DNA from: Galerina marginata
Lineage: Eukaryota > Basidiomycota > Agaricomycetes > Agaricales > Galerinaceae
Assembly: GCA_023014335.1 (NCBI GenBank)
Contig: JAECYW010000002.1
Span: 1,488,001 to 1,552,000 of the forward strand
Reading direction: 5' to 3'
Length of the DNA: 64,000 nucleotides
Below the pieces are notes generated by a model, which worked only from the letters and a program-made list of their open reading frames with translations, searched no databases and had not been told where the DNA came from. Within the stretch, counting starts at the first letter, position 1, and every line of letters begins with the position of its first letter. Below are positions 59,234 to 64,000 of this stretch, piece after piece. Made by a program: the position numbers and the translations under genes.

Positions 59234-60349
59234 TGTCCCAAGAACCTTTAACATTCAACCGTGAGCATTCGTCGCCCTCTTCACGTCGGGTTACAGGTCG
59301 CTAAAAGAACGCTCTACGGTTTCAAGAGACTGTGCACGCAATTTCTGAGTTTAGTGCGTCCTCCCCAAGTCCTCCCACTCGACAAAGGAAATGCCAGATT
59401 AAAGTGCGACCTAGTTGAAGTTGCCATTCATACTATCCTTTATGTCCGGCAAGTGTACCCCGCCGACATCTTCGTCAGGCGCAAGAAGTATGATTGCCCA
59501 GTCTTCCAATCACGACATCCCACTCTGAACGAATACATATCTGGTGTGGTCAAAGCAGTCGCAGATGAGTTGGTGCATGTACGTTTGCATGACATAGCGG
59601 TGTATAAAACGCTGAAGGTGGAGCAGGGCAAAATCGACAAGGTTGTTGTCATTATCAAAGATAAAGAACAAATAGCTCTGGAAAGGTTTATTTTCTCTGT
59701 CGAGACCATGATTGACGTTGAAGGCTTTAACAAGGATATTGGGTACTTTTCTTTTAATGCATAGCTTTCGCATCTTAATTAACCCGTCGTTTAAGAGTCG
59801 AGGAAGCCATTACACCATCATCACTCGCTCAATATTTCCGGTCCTTTCTGATAAAGCTCAGCATGATTGAATCGCAAATCGGACAATTGTACATAGGAGG
59901 TAAGACTTCCATGAATGTCACAGATGAATGTCGTGCTCATAATTTTACTTTGTTTCAGATGACATTTCTTTCGCCGTTGTAATCGAATTGAAAGATGATG
60001 CAGCCCCTACACATTCGAATACCAAAGTGACATCAAAGCCTTCATACCATTCCTTTGCCTAACGTGACAATACTCCAGGATCCTCCTCCATGGATCCCTG
60101 CCGTGACGCAGCACACAACAACGGGCGCCGCGAATGAAGCAGAGCTGCACATGATACGCGCCGTTAATACTGGCATAATCAATGTGGGTGTTGTATTCCT
60201 TCCCTTGGGTGTCTATCCTTAGGTATTTGAAGCTCTCCCTTGCCGTGCAGGAATCTGGTGAAAAAATTCTAAAAGAGAAACGAAAAAAAGCATCCAAGAA
60301 AAAGATACCAGTTGAAGAAAATAATGCTACGGAAGAAAAATTACAGTAG
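59234..60349 (+). CDS. REV7: REV7/MAD2L2-like HORMA-domain protein
   Basis: REV7 is the HORMA adaptor of translesion polymerase zeta. The core is clear: LVEVAIHTILYVRQVYPADI, FVRRKKYDCPVFQSRHPTLN, VVKAVADELVH, and VVIIKDKEQIALERFIFSVE. FNKDI continues after an intron into VEEAITPSSLAQYFRSFLIK and QIGQLYIG. A later exon gives SFAVVIELKDDAAP and, after another intron (about 60028-60072), PPPWIPAVTQHTTTGA and ELHMIRAVNTGIIN. The last intron (about 60180-60229) leads to LSLAVQESGEKILKEKRKK and the stop at 60347-60349. The N-terminal exons are uncertain: MSQEPLTFN at 59234 looks right, but RSLKERSTVSRDCARNF needs an unusual junction or an indel. Confidence 0.85.
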
Positions 60350-60402
60350 GTAGGGGAAATAAGAAAACCCTGGGAGATCTTTCGTGAAATAGCAATAATC
60401 GA

Positions 60403-62231
60403 CTAAACGTCCACACGAATGCGCTGTATTACGGGTATGATTCGGTCCCACTCCTCCATTGCCTAGGTAAATTATTAGTTACTGAATACACTTTTTGTGC
60501 GATTTTTTCGTGCTCACTGCTTTGTAAAATTCAATTTGGCCATCAGCTAAATTTCCTAACATCTCTTTCATTTCGGCTTCTTTCGAGTATTGGAAGACGG
60601 CTTGTTCTCGGAGAGTCTCGTCACTGAACGCATCGGAGGTTTCATGAGCTGTTGTGACCGCATCTTGAAGCTATGAACGAACTTGAGATATTAAGTCGGC
60701 GACGCAGGGCATAAACTTGCCTCTTTAATCTTTGCATCAAGCTTTCGCATCCTTTCTACTCGACTGCGGTCGTCATCAGCACCACGGATGGCGTCAACTC
60801 TGTCTTTCAGGTAGGCGCCGATGCCTAATCCGGTACTACCTGCATGGCCATTAATGACTGCAGCCAGTCTATCCCGTTCTGCTGTGACACCAGAGAGATA
60901 GTCTGATAATTCTTCAAAGTCCAATTGTTTCTGGTCTCTCAGCTTCAATACAGCACGGTTTGCATGTGAATATGTCAGCAAGGAGTGAAGATGAACAAGC
61001 AACGGGTCCGTAGTCGTTTGTGTCTGGACAATGTGAGCGTAAGGAACAAAGCACAAGATGGTGTGACATACTGTGTGCCGAAGTAATGCAGAAAATTCCA
61101 GCAGCGTATTTGAGAAATGGTTCAAAGGATCTGTGATGCCTGATTCGAGGAAACCAAGACCCTGGACAGCGACAGCCAAGTCGTGGTAGTCCGCGGTTAG
61201 ATCTTCACCAGATTCAGGATTGCCATCTCATTCAGCCTCAGACCACAAACAAGTATAATAGGGTATAACAACGAAGACTTACCGCTTGTTCTCCCTCTCA
61301 CACGACCAAACAGGCGTTCGCTTAACACGAGCCCTTCTTCAAACTTGTCGACGTTCTCTCGCATGGCAAGGAACCGTTCATCCGGCTTGCGGACACGTGC
61401 GAATGCGTTCAATAAGGTGTCCGAAATGTTGTCTATGATTCCCTGTGAGTGTTCGTTGGTAGGTGGGTGTGCAACATGCTGGTGCATATGGACGTGCTAA
61501 AAATGATAAAAGTTAGGTGAAGCTAAAGGATAGACCCAAGGTATAGTCATACCCATTCCGTTGATTCGAAGAAAGCCCGCACCAACGTGCTTCTTTGAAG
61601 AGTTGGGTGGCGAGCCAGCCTCTGCAAGTAACGGTGCAAGCTGGAATATGGTGAGAAAGGTGATGAGAACGTTGCTGAAGTTCTCAGACGTACTCTAATC
61701 TTCGGCGCTCCATAAATTCTGGGCTAAATCTGTCGCCAGTGATATATTCTGAGCTATTGGTTAGCGCTGCACATTGTAGCTTCTTGCAGGCCTTACCCAG
61801 TCGGTGTTTGTCTGGCAGAGCAGGGACTACACATGCCGGGAAGTCTCGGACAAGATGTTCTTTGAGGAATACGAAGTCCTGGAAGCGGCGGCGGGAGGAT
61901 GGATTAGGGGTGGAGAATATTGAAAGGTTCGTCTAGGCGCCATAGTCAACCGGGATACGACCCAAAAAATCACCGAAATGTTCCATACCCTTGCTGATAC
62001 CAAGTACGATACATATGCATCCTTGGTCTCTGCTAGCTCCTTCACAGGATCCCGAACAGAAGTTATAAGGTAACCCTCCCATTTGGGTTGGAGAGGATCT
62101 TCATTGGAGTCGAATGTGGTTTGTCTGAATCCAGGGCCATGAGATGCAATAGGTTCGTCAACGTCGTAAGCTGGCGTATTGGGGGACTCCCAAGTGACGC
62201 TGTCAAAGACATCCTCGTCGTCGCCGAGCAT
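60403..62231 (-). CDS. SNX4: Sorting nexin 4 / Atg24-type PX-BAR protein
   Basis: Endosomal PX-BAR sorting nexin for retrograde recycling and selective autophagy. It starts MLGDDEDVFDSVTWESPNTP at 62229-62231. The PX domain covers PVKELAETKDAYVSYLVSAR, then RRRFQDFVFLKEHL, FPACVVPALPDKHRL and FSPEFMERRRLDLHRYLQRL. The BAR-like helices include NAFARVRKPDERFLAMRENV and EEGLVLSERLFGRVRG. They continue with LEFSALLRHTVCHTILCFVP, KLRDQKQLDFEELSDYLSGV, AIRGADDDRSRVERMRKLDA, and, after an intron, QYSKEAEMKEMLGNL. It stops at 60403-60405. About six introns are used and no clear frame break was seen. It is convergent with REV7, with only 53 bp between stop codons. Confidence 0.92.
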
Positions 62232-62336
62232 GATGGGCGGGGAAGCAATTACATAACGGATCTGCTGCGAGACTTCAAAGCGACAGCCTGCGAACGAAAC
62301 AAGCATCAATAACACTCTCCCCTTCCTTCCCTCACT
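62232..62336. promoter_or_regulatory. Shared promoter of SNX4 and the GOST-type membrane protein gene
   Basis: 105 bp between divergent start codons, ending in a pyrimidine-rich stretch before the plus-strand ATG. No TATA box seen. Confidence 0.4.
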
Positions 62337-64000
62337 ATGCCATACCAGCGTTGGCCGTTCTGGCCTCTGGCCCTCCTTATATCTTCTTTGCTACATACTC
62401 TAATACCATCTGTTAATGCCTTTGAAGTTCCTATCATCGACACAGGTTCGACCCTTAGGATTCGTTTCGTCGTTTTGACACGCTGACTTCCGGGAATTTA
62501 GACTATTCACGGCAAGTATGCAGCGGGATGTGGGGCGGTTCCTCTGCATATATCAATGGCACTTACTCCTCCTTGTTTAAATGGTTTCTGTCTCATGTTT
62601 TCTTGCCAGTTTCATTCGATAACACGTCCCGGGGCAATCTGGCAATGGTCATATACGAATGGGCGGACGTGAAGTACCTAGGCAAAGAGACAATTTCGGA
62701 CACAGACGATGATCTGCCGGTGAGCTCAAGGCTCACTCAAATCTACACATATCTTAGCGGTCATAACAGAAAACCTATGTGTGCACGTCGAGCGCTGTGA
62801 CTGCGGGTTACTGCACGCGTGGTCAACTTGGGCAGTTTATTCTCGACTTACCCGCAGGGAAATCCATGAACGAAACCACCTTTTGGTCTGCTCGTGTCGA
62901 ATTTCCAGCCAACAAATCTGCCTTGGCCCCTTCTTCGGCTTTGGCTTCAAGTTTCTGGGACAACCCCGAAGGTAACCCCACACCGCCACCAAGCAATTAC
63001 AGTTCTCCTTGGCGCCGACGTGCCGCTGAAAGCGCCAGGTTTATTGCGAGACAAGCTAACCTATTACCTGCCAATCAAATCCTAGTCTACAATCAGCCAA
63101 TCCACTATCCAGTTAGGAAGACGGGATTCTATTGCGTTGGTGAGTCTGTTTCGTGACGGCGCCTGACCATTTGAATTTGAGTATAATATCCTTCCCAGCG
63201 GCGCTCCCAGTCACAGTTCAGTCATCGTCAAGCCGTCGAGCTGATACAGATGTACCAACACATCCTCCATTTAAGGGCTCAGTACTATTTAAAAACACCT
63301 TTGACGGGCAGTTACCTGCCACGGATTATCCAAAAGTTAATGTGAGTAAATTTCTGTATCAAATTTCAAAAAAGAGGTTTTGAATAATTTATTAGTTTTA
63401 CTTCATTATGTTCCTCATTTACGGCGGGTTTGGACTCCTGTGGGGATGGTTTTGTTACCGTCACATCCATGAGTTATTGCCTATCCAAGTAAGCCGAGTT
63501 TCTACGTACCCTAATTTTCCATTTACAATTTCTTTCAGTATTATCTCTCGGGACTTGTGGGACTCTTGGTCATCGAGATGTTTGCAAACTGGGGTAAATG
63601 GATGGTTTCTTTATGCAAACCGTGTACCTAACATCGTTCTTCAGCATATTACAGATACCTCAATGCCCACGGCAGGTCAACAGCCTCAACGGTGTTTCTC
63701 ATTGTCGGTATGTGACTACATAACGTTATAAATGGCTATTGGCGTCTGATCTTTCCACCATGCAGTGGCCATCCTCGACGCTGGCAGGAATTCGATGTCG
63801 TTTTTCATGCTCCTTGTCGTGTCGCTGGGCCTAAGCGTTGTTCGCGAATCTCTTGGAAGGACGATGTTAAAGTGTCAGGGGCTTGCTGTCGCTCATTTTA
63901 TTTTTGGAAGTACGTACCCTTCTCGATATTCTGACCATGATTGTTTTGAACTGCGTTTTAGTCCTATACGCCATCGGCATCGTTGAATTGGAACTGGAAT
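62337..64000 (+). CDS. GOST-family seven-TM protein (GPR107/GPR108/PTM1-like), N-terminal part; cut by window end
   Basis: Golgi and post-Golgi membrane protein family with a lumenal N-terminal domain and seven TM helices. It starts MPYQRWPFWPLALLISSLLH at 62337, a signal peptide. The lumenal domain has CSGMWGGSSAYINGT (a possible N-glycosylation site), the Cys-rich TYVCTSSAVTAGYC, further NxS/T sites, and FYCVAALPVTVQ. Membrane helices follow: FIMFLIYGGFGLLWGWFCYR, YYLSGLVGLLVIEM, TVFLIVVAILDAGRNSMS, FFMLLVVSLGLSVVRESLG and the start of the next one. The LLPIQYYLSG and GLSVVRESLG motifs fit fungal PTM1-like proteins. At least six introns are used (for example 63487-63539 and 63707-63765), and the gene continues beyond the window. 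Confidence 0.88.

Noticed and set aside
1..64000. tRNA, rRNA or other structured RNA genes
   Set aside because: I saw no convincing A/B-box cloverleaf or rRNA sequence while reading; a covariance-model scan would be needed to exclude small RNAs.

Overview
The window comes from a basidiomycete fungus, almost certainly a mushroom-forming agaricomycete. Genes are densely packed and split by many short (about 45-70 bp) GT-AG introns. The gene content is fungal, and the centre holds the A (homeodomain) mating-type locus. That locus is a divergent HD1/HD2 pair (40.3-44.6 kb) next to the mitochondrial intermediate peptidase gene (MIP, 37.6-40.1 kb) and the beta-flanking gene (44.9-45.9 kb), the classical agaricomycete arrangement.

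Left arm (0-13.1 kb), single-copy housekeeping genes: 3' part of the glycine decarboxylase P-protein, a PPR protein, the Sec61 gamma subunit, an orphan seven-TM protein, COG complex subunit 1, a TMEM115-type rhomboid-like protein and a FAM32A-like protein. Middle (13.1-34.9 kb), a mobile island: a 409-bp tandem repeat cut off at about 13.97 kb; an apparently complete Helitron (14.2-18.8 kb); two unknown genes flanked by degenerate minisatellites; a divergent pair made of an Spt5-like elongation factor (24.2-26.6 kb) and a JmjC-like protein (27.1-31.6 kb); a tyrosine recombinase with a full catalytic set that points into the island from its right end (32.2-34.3 kb); and another copy of the left-hand repeat (34.68-34.92 kb). 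Right arm (35-64 kb): a chromatin-type protein, MIP, HD1/HD2, beta-fg, an LEA-like stress protein with a bZIP-type promoter, glycogenin, an ABC1/ADCK kinase, two tandem beta-lactamase-fold hydrolases, a hAT-type MITE with a perfect 8-bp target duplication, REV7, sorting nexin SNX4/ATG24 and the start of a GPR107/PTM1-like membrane protein.

The main candidate for something new is the island: an inward-pointing tyrosine recombinase with chromatin and transcription cargo (Spt5-like plus JmjC-like) beside the mating-type region. It resembles in outline the recombinase-led cargo elements known from ascomycetes, but its borders are not proven. A technical caution applies throughout: many conserved genes (GCV2, the PPR gene, COG1, the chromatin gene, beta-fg, the LEA-like gene, glycogenin, the ABC1 kinase) contain one-base frame breaks, often in 2-3 base homopolymers. 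This looks more like an unpolished long-read assembly than gene decay. All exon structures were read by eye.
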